Assembly (NCBI GenBank): GCA_905373785.1
Contig: CAJPUK010000009.1
Coordinates: 1 to 28,587 of the forward strand
Reading direction: 5' to 3'
Length of the DNA: 28,587 bases
Source: an uncultured Johnsonella sp.
Lineage (GTDB): Bacteria; Bacillota; Clostridia; Lachnospirales; Lachnospiraceae
The notes beneath the pieces were generated by a model that was not told where the DNA came from, did not search any database, and saw nothing but the letters and a program-made list of their open reading frames with translations. Positions 6,749 to 15,037 of the stretch are shown piece by piece. The number at the start of each line of letters is the position of its first letter. The stretch's first letter is position 1. The translations under genes and the position numbers were made by a program.

Positions 6749-9700
6749 TTATGCAGTAAAGTATTCCACGCCTGATTCGAAGATTTTCATATCTTGTTCA
6801 CCGTATACATTTATGGCTACTCCTCTTCCTATTCTCTCTGAGTGTAGCATCTTTCCGAATATCTTGCCATCCGGACTGCTCATTCCCTCTACTGCCATGT
6901 ATGAGCCGTTGAAGTTATAATTATCTCCTATATTGGGGCTTAAGTCAAGGTCTGCGTACATTGTGGCGATTTGTCCGTTTGATATAAACTTTTCTATATC
7001 CTTAGACTGTGCAACAAATCTGCCTTCTCCATGTGAAGCCGGATTAGCGTATACGCCTCCAAGCTCCGCCTTTCTAAGCCATGGTGAAAGATTGCTCATT
7101 ACTTTGATATATCCCATGGTTGATATATGTCTTCCTATACTGTTCATGGTCAGTGTAGGTGAGTGCTCATCCTGATCCTTTATAACTCCGTCCGTTACAA
7201 GTCCGAGTTTTATAAGTGTCTGGAATCCGTTACATATTCCTAAAACAAGTCCGTCTCTGTCTTTAAGCAACTTTTCAACTTCTCTTTTTATAAGCTCGTT
7301 CCTAAATACCGTAGCAAAAAACTTTGCTGAGCCGTCCGGTTCATCTCCGGCTGAAAATCCTCCCGGAAGCATCAGTATATTGGACTTTGATATAGCTGCC
7401 GCCAGTTCTTTTACAGACTCTCTAACATCCTCAGGACTGTTATTTCTAAATACCATAGTGCTTACGCTTGCCCCTGCTCTTACAAAGGCTCTTTCAGAGT
7501 CATATTCACAGTTTGTTCCTGGCATTACAGGTATTATTACCTGCGGTTTTACGCACTTTTTATCACAGATATGCACGGTAGGAGCCTCAAAGAGTTTAAC
7601 TTCTATCTTTTTATCGGCAAGCTCTTTTGCACTGCTTGGAAATACTGGCTCTAAGGTCTCCTGCCATGCAGCAATAGCCTCCTCCAAATCTATTTTAGTA
7701 TCGGCATACTCTATAAAGCCTTCTTTATTGACCTCTCCTATAACAGTATAACTGCAACTTAATTTGCCAAGCTCCCCGTCTTTGACTTCCGCTATTAAAC
7801 TTGCGAATCTCGGAGCAAAAAGCTCTCTTTCATCCAAGTTATGCTCAAGTCTTACACCAAGTTTGTTGCCAAATGCCATATAGGAAACCGCCTGCGCTAT
7901 ACCAAATCTGTTGATCGCATAAGCTGATATAATTCTTTTATTTTTTATATCATCATGTACTTTTGCATAGGTCTCTTTTACATCGGCATAGTCCGGCATA
8001 TCATACTTATCCTTGGCTATATCTATAAGTATTAGCTTGGAACCTTTGTTTTTAAGCTCAGGACTTATAATATCCTCTACACTGCCGGTTGCTACCGCAA
8101 ATGATACCAGTGTAGGCACTACATCCAAATCATTAAAACTTCCGGACATGGAGTCTTTACCGCCTATTGCGGCAAGAGAAAGTCCTTTTTGTGCGGAATA
8201 TGCCCCAAGCAAAGCTGCAAAAGGTTCTCCCCATCTCTTAGCCTCAGTACCGAGTTTTTTAAAGTATTCTTGGAAACTGAGGTATATCTTACTGTAATCT
8301 CCTCCTGCCGCCACTACTTTTGCAACGGAATCAAGCACAGCATAGGCTGCTGAGTGATAAGGACTCCACTGAGCCATATAAGGGTCAAAACCGTAACTCA
8401 TAATAGTAACAAAGTCCGAATCCTTATCAACTAAAGGCAGCTTTGCAACCATACTTTGAGTTTCACTGAGCATATACTTTCCGCCGTAAGGCATATATAC
8501 ACTCTTTCCTCCCACTGTAGAGTCAAACATCTCTACCAAGCCCTTTTGAGAGGATGAGTTAAGGTCTTTAAGCATCTCAAGCCATGTTTTTTTGATATCG
8601 GAAACTTCAGGTTTTACAAAGATATTACTGTCCTTGTCAGGCATACATATACAAACATCAGCCTCCTGTCTTGCACCGTTGGTATCAAGAAAGGCTCTGC
8701 TGATATCTACTATATTCTTGCCCCTCCAACTCATAACAAGCCTTTTTTCACCTTCAACCTTGGCAACTTCAACCGCTTCCAGGTTTTCCTCCTTAGCATA
8801 GGCTAAAAATTTTTCTACATTCTCAGGTGATATTACAACCGCCATTCTTTCCTGTGATTCTGATATGGCTATCTCTGTTCCGTCAAGTCCGGCATACTTT
8901 TTCGGTACCTTATCAAGGTCTATACTAAGTCCCTCTGCCAGCTCTCCTATAGCTACAGATACTCCGCCTGCACCGAAATCATTACATTTTTTTATAAGTA
9001 AACTTACTTCTTTTCTTCTAAATAATCTTTGTATCTTTCTTTCCGTAGGTGCATTGCCCTTTTGTACTTCTGCACCACATTCCGACATGGATTCACCCGT
9101 ATGTGCCTTAGATGATCCTGTTGCACCTCCGCAACCGTCTCTTCCGGTTCTTCCGCCGAGCAGTATTATACTGTCTCCCACAGACGGACTGCATTTGATT
9201 ACATTTTCCTTTTTATTAGCTGCTATTACAGCTCCTATTTCCATCCTTTTAGCCACATAAGATGGATGGTATATTTCCTTTACATAACCTGTGGCAAGAC
9301 CTATCTGATTTCCGTAAGAAGAATATCCTGAGGCTGCAGTAGTAACTATCTTTCTTTGAGGAAGCTTACCCTTTATAGTTTCTTCTATCGGCTTTCTTGG
9401 GTCTGCCGCACCGGTGATCCTCATTCCCTGGTATACATAAGTTCTTCCCGAAAGCGGATCTCTTATAGCTCCTCCAAGGCAGGTAGCAGCTCCTCCAAAA
9501 GGCTCTATCTCCGTAGGGTGATTATGTGTTTCATTCTTAAAATTAATAAGCCATTCTTCCTTTACACCGTCTACATAGGCAGGTACCACTATGGAACAGG
9601 CATTGATTTCTTCGGACTCTTCAAGTTCCTTAAGAAGTCCTTCTTTTTTAAGCTTTCTCATAGCCATAAGTGCAAGATCCATTAAAGATACCGCTCTTTC

Positions 9701-10504
9701 CTCAGGCTTTTCAAAAACTTCTTCACGATCTTTTAAGTATTCTTTATAACTTTCTTTTATTGCATCAGCATAAAAACCGTCTTCGAATTCTATTTGTTTT
9801 AATTCAGTCAAAAAGGTAGTATGCCTACAGTGATCCGACCAATAAGTATCCAGTACTCTTATCTCCGTAATACTTGGATCTCTCTTTTCTTCTTTTTCAA
9901 AATATTCCCTTATATACAAAAAATCCGCATAGCTCATGGCAAGACTTAAGCTTTTATATAAATTTTTAAAATCATCAAGACTCATAGTATAAAAGTCTTT
10001 AAGATACTCAACATCTGCCGGAGTTTCAAACTCGGCAAATAAATTATCGGGCTTTTCTTCCTCGGCTATCCTTGAGTCTACCGGATTGACACAGTATGCC
10101 TTTATCTGCTCAAATTCATCGTCACTTATATGCCCGCTTACTACGTATGTTGTAGCATTTTTCACCAAAACTTCCACATCACTTTCAAGCAGCTTTATAC
10201 ATTGTACCGCCGAATCAGCTCTTTGATCGAACTGCCCCGGCATATACTCCACGGTAAAGACTCTGTCTTCTTTTGCAAGCTCTATTTTCTCTTCATAATA
10301 ATTATCTACAGGAGGTTCCGAAAACACATTGACTAAAGCTTTTTTATATATCTCATCCGATATATTCTCCATATCATAACGAATAAGTATTCTAATACTG
10401 TCTATACCGCCTATACCCAAATATGTTTTCAGTTCATCTTTAAGTTCTTTTGCTTTAACCGCATAATCTTGCCTTTTTTCCACATAAATACGTCTGACGC
10501 TCAT
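6749..10504 (-). CDS. purL: Phosphoribosylformylglycinamidine synthase, single-chain clostridial type
   Basis: 1251 residues. It converts FGAR to FGAM in purine synthesis using ATP and glutamine. The N-terminal PurS-like and linker regions are followed by two synthetase halves; LDTYWSDHCRHTTFLTELK, NFKNETHNHPTEIEPFGGAA and GGKDSMSGSFNDL are the signature motifs. The C-terminal glutaminase domain carries the triad C1091 (LGICNGFQ), H1221 and E1223 (HSER), with MPGTNCEYDSERAF at its start. Large single-chain PurL of about 1250 residues is the form seen in many Lachnospiraceae, instead of separate PurS/Q/L. I place the start at the ATG at 10504, because GGAGG lies 5 bases upstream; a GTG at 10516 overlaps that site and is not credible. 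A 45-base hairpin and TATAAT boxes lie upstream. Confidence 0.96.
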   Translation of the reverse strand: MSVRRIYVEKRQDYAVKAKELKDELKTYLGIGGIDSIRILIRYDMENISDEIYKKALVNVFSEPPVDNYYEEKIELAKEDRVFTVEYMPGQFDQRADSAVQCIKLLESDVEVLVKNATTYVVSGHISDDEFEQIKAYCVNPVDSRIAEEEKPDNLFAEFETPADVEYLKDFYTMSLDDFKNLYKSLSLAMSYADFLYIREYFEKEEKRDPSITEIRVLDTYWSDHCRHTTFLTELKQIEFEDGFYADAIKESYKEYLKDREEVFEKPEERAVSLMDLALMAMRKLKKEGLLKELEESEEINACSIVVPAYVDGVKEEWLINFKNETHNHPTEIEPFGGAATCLGGAIRDPLSGRTYVYQGMRITGAADPRKPIEETIKGKLPQRKIVTTAASGYSSYGNQIGLATGYVKEIYHPSYVAKRMEIGAVIAANKKENVIKCSPSVGDSIILLGGRTGRDGCGGATGSSKAHTGESMSECGAEVQKGNAPTERKIQRLFRRKEVSLLIKKCNDFGAGGVSVAIGELAEGLSIDLDKVPKKYAGLDGTEIAISESQERMAVVISPENVEKFLAYAKEENLEAVEVAKVEGEKRLVMSWRGKNIVDISRAFLDTNGARQEADVCICMPDKDSNIFVKPEVSDIKKTWLEMLKDLNSSSQKGLVEMFDSTVGGKSVYMPYGGKYMLSETQSMVAKLPLVDKDSDFVTIMSYGFDPYMAQWSPYHSAAYAVLDSVAKVVAAGGDYSKIYLSFQEYFKKLGTEAKRWGEPFAALLGAYSAQKGLSLAAIGGKDSMSGSFNDLDVVPTLVSFAVATGSVEDIISPELKNKGSKLILIDIAKDKYDMPDYADVKETYAKVHDDIKNKRIISAYAINRFGIAQAVSYMAFGNKLGVRLEHNLDERELFAPRFASLIAEVKDGELGKLSCSYTVIGEVNKEGFIEYADTKIDLEEAIAAWQETLEPVFPSSAKELADKKIEVKLFEAPTVHICDKKCVKPQVIIPVMPGTNCEYDSERAFVRAGASVSTMVFRNNSPEDVRESVKELAAAISKSNILMLPGGFSAGDEPDGSAKFFATVFRNELIKREVEKLLKDRDGLVLGICNGFQTLIKLGLVTDGVIKDQDEHSPTLTMNSIGRHISTMGYIKVMSNLSPWLRKAELGGVYANPASHGEGRFVAQSKDIEKFISNGQIATMYADLDLSPNIGDNYNFNGSYMAVEGMSSPDGKIFGKMLHSERIGRGVAINVYGEQDMKIFESGVEYFTA

Positions 10505-10538
10505 TTTGACCTCCACTGCCGTTTAAGGAAATATTTAG

Positions 10539-10583
10539 AACAAGTTCGCCAATTTCCCGACTTGGAAACTTGACGAACTTGTT
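10539..10583 (-). other. 45-nt hairpin between pfp and purL
   Basis: On the - strand, 20 paired positions with one mismatch and two G-U pairs enclose the 5-base loop AAGTC; the outer 10 bp AACAAGTTCG/CGAACTTGTT are perfect. The G-U pairs would be C-A mismatches on the + strand, so selection appears to be for the - strand RNA. It could be the terminator of the upstream phosphofructokinase gene (it begins 32 bases after that stop, without a U tract) or the 5' end of the purL mRNA, because two -10-like boxes lie just before it. It does not resemble a purine riboswitch. Confidence 0.6.
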
Positions 10584-10611
10584 ATTATAATTATAAATTT
10601 TTATAGTACAA
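10584..10611 (-). promoter_or_regulatory. Candidate purL promoter
   Basis: TTGTAC (10611-10606), a 16-base spacer and TATAAT (10589-10584); a second TATAAT directly adjoins it at 10595-10590. Depending on which -10 is used, transcription would begin at or a few bases inside the 45-nt hairpin. The region is very AT-rich, so chance matches are possible. Confidence 0.45.
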
Positions 10612-10614
10612 CCT

Positions 10615-11844
10615 TTACTTGATTACAAGATGTCTTGGTATACCGTTAACTATGTATGGATAGAACTCACCTTCAATCAGAGGTTTTGCATACGTTATAA
10701 ACTCTTCGGTTACATAGTCTCCTTCCTCATTGATCCACTCTCTTGGTATAGTTCTTTCTCCGTTAGCCACCTTGTCTATTTCATGTATTGCATAGGTGCT
10801 TTGATACGGCTCGTTAGATACTCTTTCTATAGCAACCATCATACCTGTAGAACCTTCATCAGCTATCTTTATGGCTGCCTCTCCTACCATCATTGCCTCA
10901 TCCATATCTACCTTGCTTGCCATATGTGCGGCACTTCTTTGAAGTGTTGAGAACTCAACCGCCCTTGTCTTGCAGCCGAACTTAGCTGCCAAAGTATTGG
11001 CAAGATAGGTTGCGGTACCGGTAAGCTGCTTATGTCCGAAAGCATCCACATAGGCATTATCATTTCCAAGCTCGGTTACATATCTTCCGTCAGCAAGTTT
11101 TATACCCTCTGATATTGCAACTACTACTATATCTTTTTGTGAAAGAAGCTTCTCCACCTTGGCATTGAACTTATCCATATCAAATACCGTCTCGGGAAGG
11201 TATATCATATCAGGTCCTTCACAGTCCTCGCCCTTTGAAAGTGCACTTGCTGCTGTAAGCCAGCCTGCATTTCTTCCCATTATCTCTACTACAACGATGT
11301 TCTTTTTCTTATAAGACATACCTAAGCTGTCTATAATAATTTCTTTTACAGATGTTGCTATATACTTTGCAGCACTTCCGAAGCCCGGAGTATGATCATT
11401 TAACACAAGGTCATTATCTATAGTCTTGGGACAACCTACAAATCTTTGCTTTTTGCCGTTAGCAGCCGCATACTTTGCAAGTTTATTTATAGTATCCATA
11501 GAGTCGTTGCCGCCTATATATATAAAGCACTTTATATTAAGTTTATCCAAAATAGCAAAAACATTTTCATAAAGCTCTTTGTCAGCATCTATGTTAGGAA
11601 GTTTAAACCTGCATGTTCCGAGGAAGGCTCCCGGAGTCCTTCTAAGTATTTCTATATCCAAATCATTTTGTAAGTACTCTGACAGATCCACATATCTTTC
11701 ATCAAGCAAGCCCAGTATACCGTTTCTCATACCGTATACTTTGTTATAACCTTTTGCCTTAGCCATCTTAAAAACTCCTGCAAGACTTGAGTTTATAACC
11801 GATGTCGGTCCACCTGACTGCCCTACTATTACATTTCCTTTCAT
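10615..11844 (-). CDS. pfp: 6-phosphofructokinase, pyrophosphate-dependent type
   Basis: 409 residues. VGQSGGPTSVINSS (7-20) is the phosphoryl-donor loop, GGNDSMDT (111-118) and PKTIDND (139-145) form the active site, and MGRNAGW follows. In ATP-dependent enzymes the residues corresponding to N/D in GGNDS and K140 in PKTIDND are both glycines (GGDGS, PGTIDND). An acidic residue in the first motif and lysine in the second mark the PPi-using enzymes, so it probably makes fructose 1,6-bisphosphate reversibly with PPi. I chose the ATG at 11844, preceded by GGAGG at 5 bases; the frame extends 25 codons upstream to 11919 but that extension lacks family similarity and crosses the ribosome site and a probable promoter. 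Confidence 0.93.
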   Translation of the reverse strand: MKGNVIVGQSGGPTSVINSSLAGVFKMAKAKGYNKVYGMRNGILGLLDERYVDLSEYLQNDLDIEILRRTPGAFLGTCRFKLPNIDADKELYENVFAILDKLNIKCFIYIGGNDSMDTINKLAKYAAANGKKQRFVGCPKTIDNDLVLNDHTPGFGSAAKYIATSVKEIIIDSLGMSYKKKNIVVVEIMGRNAGWLTAASALSKGEDCEGPDMIYLPETVFDMDKFNAKVEKLLSQKDIVVVAISEGIKLADGRYVTELGNDNAYVDAFGHKQLTGTATYLANTLAAKFGCKTRAVEFSTLQRSAAHMASKVDMDEAMMVGEAAIKIADEGSTGMMVAIERVSNEPYQSTYAIHEIDKVANGERTIPREWINEEGDYVTEEFITYAKPLIEGEFYPYIVNGIPRHLVIK

Positions 11845-11884
11845 GTTTACCTCCATGTATTTTTTATAATTAATTGAAACCTTT

Positions 11885-11913
11885 TTAATAAACCCTTTTA
11901 AAGAGTTTGCCAA
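11885..11913 (-). promoter_or_regulatory. Candidate promoter for the phosphofructokinase gene
   Basis: TTGGCA (11913-11908), a 17-base spacer and TATTAA (11890-11885). It lies in the 80-base gap after the DUF5721-like gene and before the GGAGG site of the phosphofructokinase gene. The -10 is only a partial match. Confidence 0.4.
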
Positions 11914-11924
11914 AACCATTATAT

Positions 11925-12419
11925 CTATTCTATTTTGGTAATGTCTATACCCGCTTTTACCAAATATTCTTTAATATACTCATCCCATTTTGCTTCTGCA
12001 CTCTTATCTATAACAAATTCGTTATATGAGCAGGCAGCTATGCAATGAATCTTATTATCTTCATACCTGATATTTATATATAACTGTGATACAGGTATAT
12101 TATTTATCTCCTTTTCTTTTAGAAACTTATTCTTTGAATCTTCGCCGAGCTTCAAAACTATTTTGAAAGATACGGGAAGCTTTTTACCCTTTATCAGGTA
12201 AAAACATACAGGTCTTATGACTTCCCAACCGGAATACTCATCCAAATTAAGTTCTTCTTTTTCTTCACCACTATAGTACGCCTTTTTAATCTTCCCGTCT
12301 ATATTGAAAGTGTTATATATAACTATTTCTGCTGAAACCAATAAAAAGTTATCAAATAATTTACCGTCAAAAAGCTCCTTTGTAAAACTTTTTTTATCAA
12401 CTATTTCATATGCTACCAT
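11925..12419 (-). CDS. Small DUF5721-like protein of unknown function
   Basis: 164 residues. The pattern KSFTKELFDGKLFDNFLLVS, YNTFNIDGK, IRPVCFYLIKGKKLPVSFKI, INIRYEDNKIHC and a C-terminal WDEYIKEYLVKAGID agrees with what I remember of DUF5721, a family found in Lachnospiraceae and relatives; the assignment is from memory of the pattern. There is no signal peptide, membrane segment or known catalytic motif, so it is probably a soluble cytoplasmic protein. Its ATG is 7 bases inside the end of the upstream foldase gene (ATGGTAG), with GGGAGG 7 bases ahead, so the two are co-translated. That suggests, but does not show, a linked role. Confidence 0.8.
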   Translation of the reverse strand: MVAYEIVDKKSFTKELFDGKLFDNFLLVSAEIVIYNTFNIDGKIKKAYYSGEEKEELNLDEYSGWEVIRPVCFYLIKGKKLPVSFKIVLKLGEDSKNKFLKEKEINNIPVSQLYINIRYEDNKIHCIAACSYNEFVIDKSAEAKWDEYIKEYLVKAGIDITKIE

Positions 12420-13402
12420 ATATTAGCCTCCCGAAAACTGTTAATAAAATCCGCCCCCATATTATCAATATTTATCTCCGACAGCTCATCTATCATCTTA
12501 TTCCAGGCCTTATCATCTATATCCACCTGCTTGCTCATAAGATATTGATTGTAAGAGTCTTTAAGCTTGGCATCTATTCGCTCATTTAATAATTTTGTCT
12601 TTTTTGCAGCCGTAGCATCCTTGTCATAACCTTCTATACATTTGTATATATAAAATTTTGAATCTATATTTATAATATCACTTACCTGACCGTCACTAAG
12701 TACGGATACCACCTCATCAGACACCGGGTCAAGTCCCTCATGCCCCACATTGAGCACGATATTTTTATCTATCGAATTAGCCTTGGCTATAGCCGCAAAA
12801 TCAGCTCCCTCCGCATTAACTTCCGCATAAATACTGTTAGCCTTTGCCTCATCATCAAGTATTATACGCTGCAAATGCATTACTCTGGCATCGTTTTCAC
12901 TGACTTCCAAACTCTTATCATCAGCTATGCTGTTTCTGAACTTTAATGCCGTTGCATAGTCTATAAACATCTTTTCCACATCATCATAGCCTATATTTTG
13001 GAAGTTTACACTTGAACTTTTAAGCTCTTTATAAAATTTAAGTGCCGCATCCTTAACATCCCCGGTTTCCTTGGAATTAAGTGTTTGAGCACTTTCTACA
13101 GCCATAGCATTCAGTACCTTTAGCTGTATAAAGAACACCTGCATTTCTTCAAGAAATACATCCTTATAGGTTCCGAACTCCTCACCTGTTCTGACTTCCC
13201 ATATATCTTTTGTATAAAAATCATTAATATGTTTTTTTTTGGAAGCGGTAATAAGAAGCATCTGTTCCGCAGTGTAATCCACATGTATATTATATTCTTC
13301 ATCCTTGGCTATATTCTCGGCTATTGTGCAGGCGCTTAAAAGCAAGCTGAGAATAAAGACAAATAATAAAACTAAAATATTCTTTCTACTTAATTTAAAC
13401 AT
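12413..13402 (-). CDS. PrsA/parvulin-like peptidyl-prolyl isomerase lipoprotein
   Basis: 329 residues. A short basic start (MFKLSRKN), a hydrophobic stretch and the lipobox LLSAC with C25 predict a lipoprotein anchored on the outer face of the membrane. Residues from about 65 to 165 are helical and charged, like the SurA/PrsA chaperone part. From about 170 to 265 comes a divergent parvulin-like segment: ARVMHLQRIIL, ADFAAIAKANSID, LSDGQVSDIINIDSKFYIYK. A helical C-terminal segment follows. I infer a foldase for exported proteins; isomerase activity cannot be judged from sequence this diverged. The ribosome site GGTGGAG lies 4-5 bases before the ATG. The gene ends overlapping the DUF5721-like gene by 7 bases. 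The 112 bases upstream, before the end of the HAD gene, contain no convincing promoter. Confidence 0.82.
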   Translation of the reverse strand: MFKLSRKNILVLLFVFILSLLLSACTIAENIAKDEEYNIHVDYTAEQMLLITASKKKHINDFYTKDIWEVRTGEEFGTYKDVFLEEMQVFFIQLKVLNAMAVESAQTLNSKETGDVKDAALKFYKELKSSSVNFQNIGYDDVEKMFIDYATALKFRNSIADDKSLEVSENDARVMHLQRIILDDEAKANSIYAEVNAEGADFAAIAKANSIDKNIVLNVGHEGLDPVSDEVVSVLSDGQVSDIINIDSKFYIYKCIEGYDKDATAAKKTKLLNERIDAKLKDSYNQYLMSKQVDIDDKAWNKMIDELSEINIDNMGADFINSFREANIW

Positions 13403-13514
13403 TTTACTCCACCACGCTAATGTAGCAACTCAATGATATTCGGACTGATTGCCGTCTTACAGACAAAGTACCTACAGCAGCAGCTCAAATATCAACAGTT
13501 TATTAAACCGCTTG

Positions 13515-14297
13515 TTACAAAAGCATTTTCATTATATCAAGTACTCCGTCCTCAACATTCGCCTTTGTTTCAAATCTTGCAACCGACTTTAACTCATCTA
13601 CCGCATTGGATACCGCAAATGAATAATAAGCCGATTTAAGCATATCTATATCATTACATTGATCTCCGAATACCAGGGTTTCTTCGCTTTTAATCCCCAG
13701 GCTTTCCTGCAATATTCTTATAGCAAATCCCTTACTTACATCCTTTCTTGCACAGTCAAGCCACATGCTTCCGGAATATCTGAGATCAAGCGCCTTATCG
13801 TATTTTTCTATTATATAATCCACTTCATTATATATATTTTCACAATAAACAGCTATTTTTAGTATATCTTCTTTTAACAAGGAAAAATCTTCTATGTATT
13901 CGACCTCTCCCTGATAACCTTCTCTGATCCAACTCATAAATTTTTCATCATTCTTGTCTATAAAGTAGGAACTTTTTGTTGCTATTACCGGCAGGAGTTT
14001 TTTATTTCTATGAACATCTTTAATAAAATCAAGAGCCTGTTGCTTGGGTATACCGTTTAGGAATAAACTTCTGCCTTTAATTCCTATATAGGCACCGTTA
14101 TCGGCTATGTAAAATATCTTATCGGCTATGGGTGTAAAAAGATTATCTATACTCTTCCAATGTCTTCCCGTAGCCACAGCGATTGCAATTCCTCTGTCAT
14201 GTAATTTGGAAATAACTTCGTATATTTCAGGATTAATATCGGCAGTACCGTCTGCAACCAAAGTACCGTCAATATCTGAAGCTATAAGTTTAATCAT
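13515..14297 (-). CDS. Cof-type HAD-superfamily phosphatase
   Basis: 260 residues. HAD motif I DIDGT (8-12) carries the nucleophile and acid/base aspartates, motif II is in AVATGRHW, and motif IV is FGDQCNDIDML near residue 215. The central cap domain between them is of the Cof (IIB) type. Such enzymes dephosphorylate sugar phosphates, pyridoxal phosphate or other small metabolites; the substrate cannot be told from sequence. AAGGAG lies about 9 bases before the ATG. It appears to have its own promoter at 14395-14423, giving a leader of about 90 bases. Confidence 0.9.
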   Translation of the reverse strand: MIKLIASDIDGTLVADGTADINPEIYEVISKLHDRGIAIAVATGRHWKSIDNLFTPIADKIFYIADNGAYIGIKGRSLFLNGIPKQQALDFIKDVHRNKKLLPVIATKSSYFIDKNDEKFMSWIREGYQGEVEYIEDFSLLKEDILKIAVYCENIYNEVDYIIEKYDKALDLRYSGSMWLDCARKDVSKGFAIRILQESLGIKSEETLVFGDQCNDIDMLKSAYYSFAVSNAVDELKSVARFETKANVEDGVLDIMKMLL

Positions 14298-14394
14298 TTA
14301 ATTTGTCTCCTTAATGCTTAAAACCTGAATCTATAATTCATAAGCAAGTTTACTGTTGGCATATATTTTAAATCTTTATCGCCAACACCATGAA

Positions 14395-14423
14395 ATTATA
14401 CACTAAACCTAAACTTAAGTAAA
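14395..14423 (-). promoter_or_regulatory. Promoter for the HAD phosphatase gene
   Basis: TTTACT (14423-14418), exactly 17 bases, then a perfect TATAAT (14400-14395). The predicted leader contains a small 7-bp hairpin, TGTTGGC/GCCAACA (14354-14360 with 14381-14387 in + coordinates), with a 20-base loop. Confidence 0.6.
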
Positions 14424-14427
14424 TATT

Positions 14428-14506
14428 AAAGGAACTGCCTAAAAATAGATTTTCATTCACATTATCTTATAATTTTGTGCAAAATCCACCTTTATACAGT
14501 TCCTTT
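14428..14506 (-). terminator. 79-bp inverted-repeat structure after the PAP2-like gene
   Basis: AAAGGAACTG (14428-14437) and CAGTTCCTTT (14497-14506) pair perfectly over 10 bp and enclose about 59 bases; inside, GATTTT and AAAATC can pair again. It sits between the PAP2-like gene and the HAD promoter, so it may terminate the glgA-PAP2 transcript, but the large loop is unusual. A tiny mobile-type repeat is an alternative. Confidence 0.4.
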
Positions 14507-14539
14507 TTATCCTAATTCATCTCATAAAAATAATCTATA

Positions 14540-15010
14540 TTAAACCGGATGTAACATCATATTTATTATAACTGCTATTATTATACCAAGTACAGCTCCC
14601 ATAAAAACCTGCAAAGGGGTATGTCCTACAAACTCCTTTAGTCTTTTTTCAAAATCTTCAATACCCTTTATCTCCATAAAGTCGGAATCAAGTATCAGGT
14701 TAAGAAGCTTTGCCTGCCTTCCGGTCTCTCTCCTGACTCCCATAGCATCATGCATAACTATAGTGGCAAGCACAAAGCTTACGGCAAACTCAAATGAAGA
14801 AACTTTATATTCAAAAGCAGTCGAAATCATAAGTGCACATACGGTCGCACTATGGGAGCTCGGCATACCACCGCTTCCCCACATCCTTTCTATAGAAAAT
14901 CCTTTTGTATACCACATATCTATTAAGGTTTTAAGAACTTGGGCTACAAACCATGCTGTAATCGCACTTACCAAAACCGTATTAGACAGTAACTCGTACC
15001 ATATATGCAT
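14540..15010 (-). CDS. Divergent PAP2 family membrane protein (DUF212/YuiD-like)
   Basis: 156 residues with several hydrophobic segments, including residues about 10-30, 70-85 and 135-153. GMPSSHSATV (49-58) is the phosphatase-like motif of the divergent PAP2 family, and HDAMGVRRETGRQA follows. The family is related to lipid phosphatases and haloperoxidases but lacks the complete PAP2 motif set, so activity is unproven; an integral membrane location is likely. AAGGAG lies about 10 bases before the ATG, and the gene begins 27 bases after glgA ends, so it is probably co-transcribed with it. Confidence 0.9.
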   Translation of the reverse strand: MHIWYELLSNTVLVSAITAWFVAQVLKTLIDMWYTKGFSIERMWGSGGMPSSHSATVCALMISTAFEYKVSSFEFAVSFVLATIVMHDAMGVRRETGRQAKLLNLILDSDFMEIKGIEDFEKRLKEFVGHTPLQVFMGAVLGIIIAVIINMMLHPV

Positions 15011-15037
15011 TAGTTTCTCTCTCCTTATATTAATATC

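Noticed and set aside
10505..10614. Purine riboswitch upstream of purL
   Set aside because: The sequence forms one long hairpin and lacks the three-way junction and conserved loop bases of purine riboswitches.
13403..13514. Promoter for the foldase gene
   Set aside because: A TTGATA can be found but no acceptable -10 at proper spacing; not listed as a feature.
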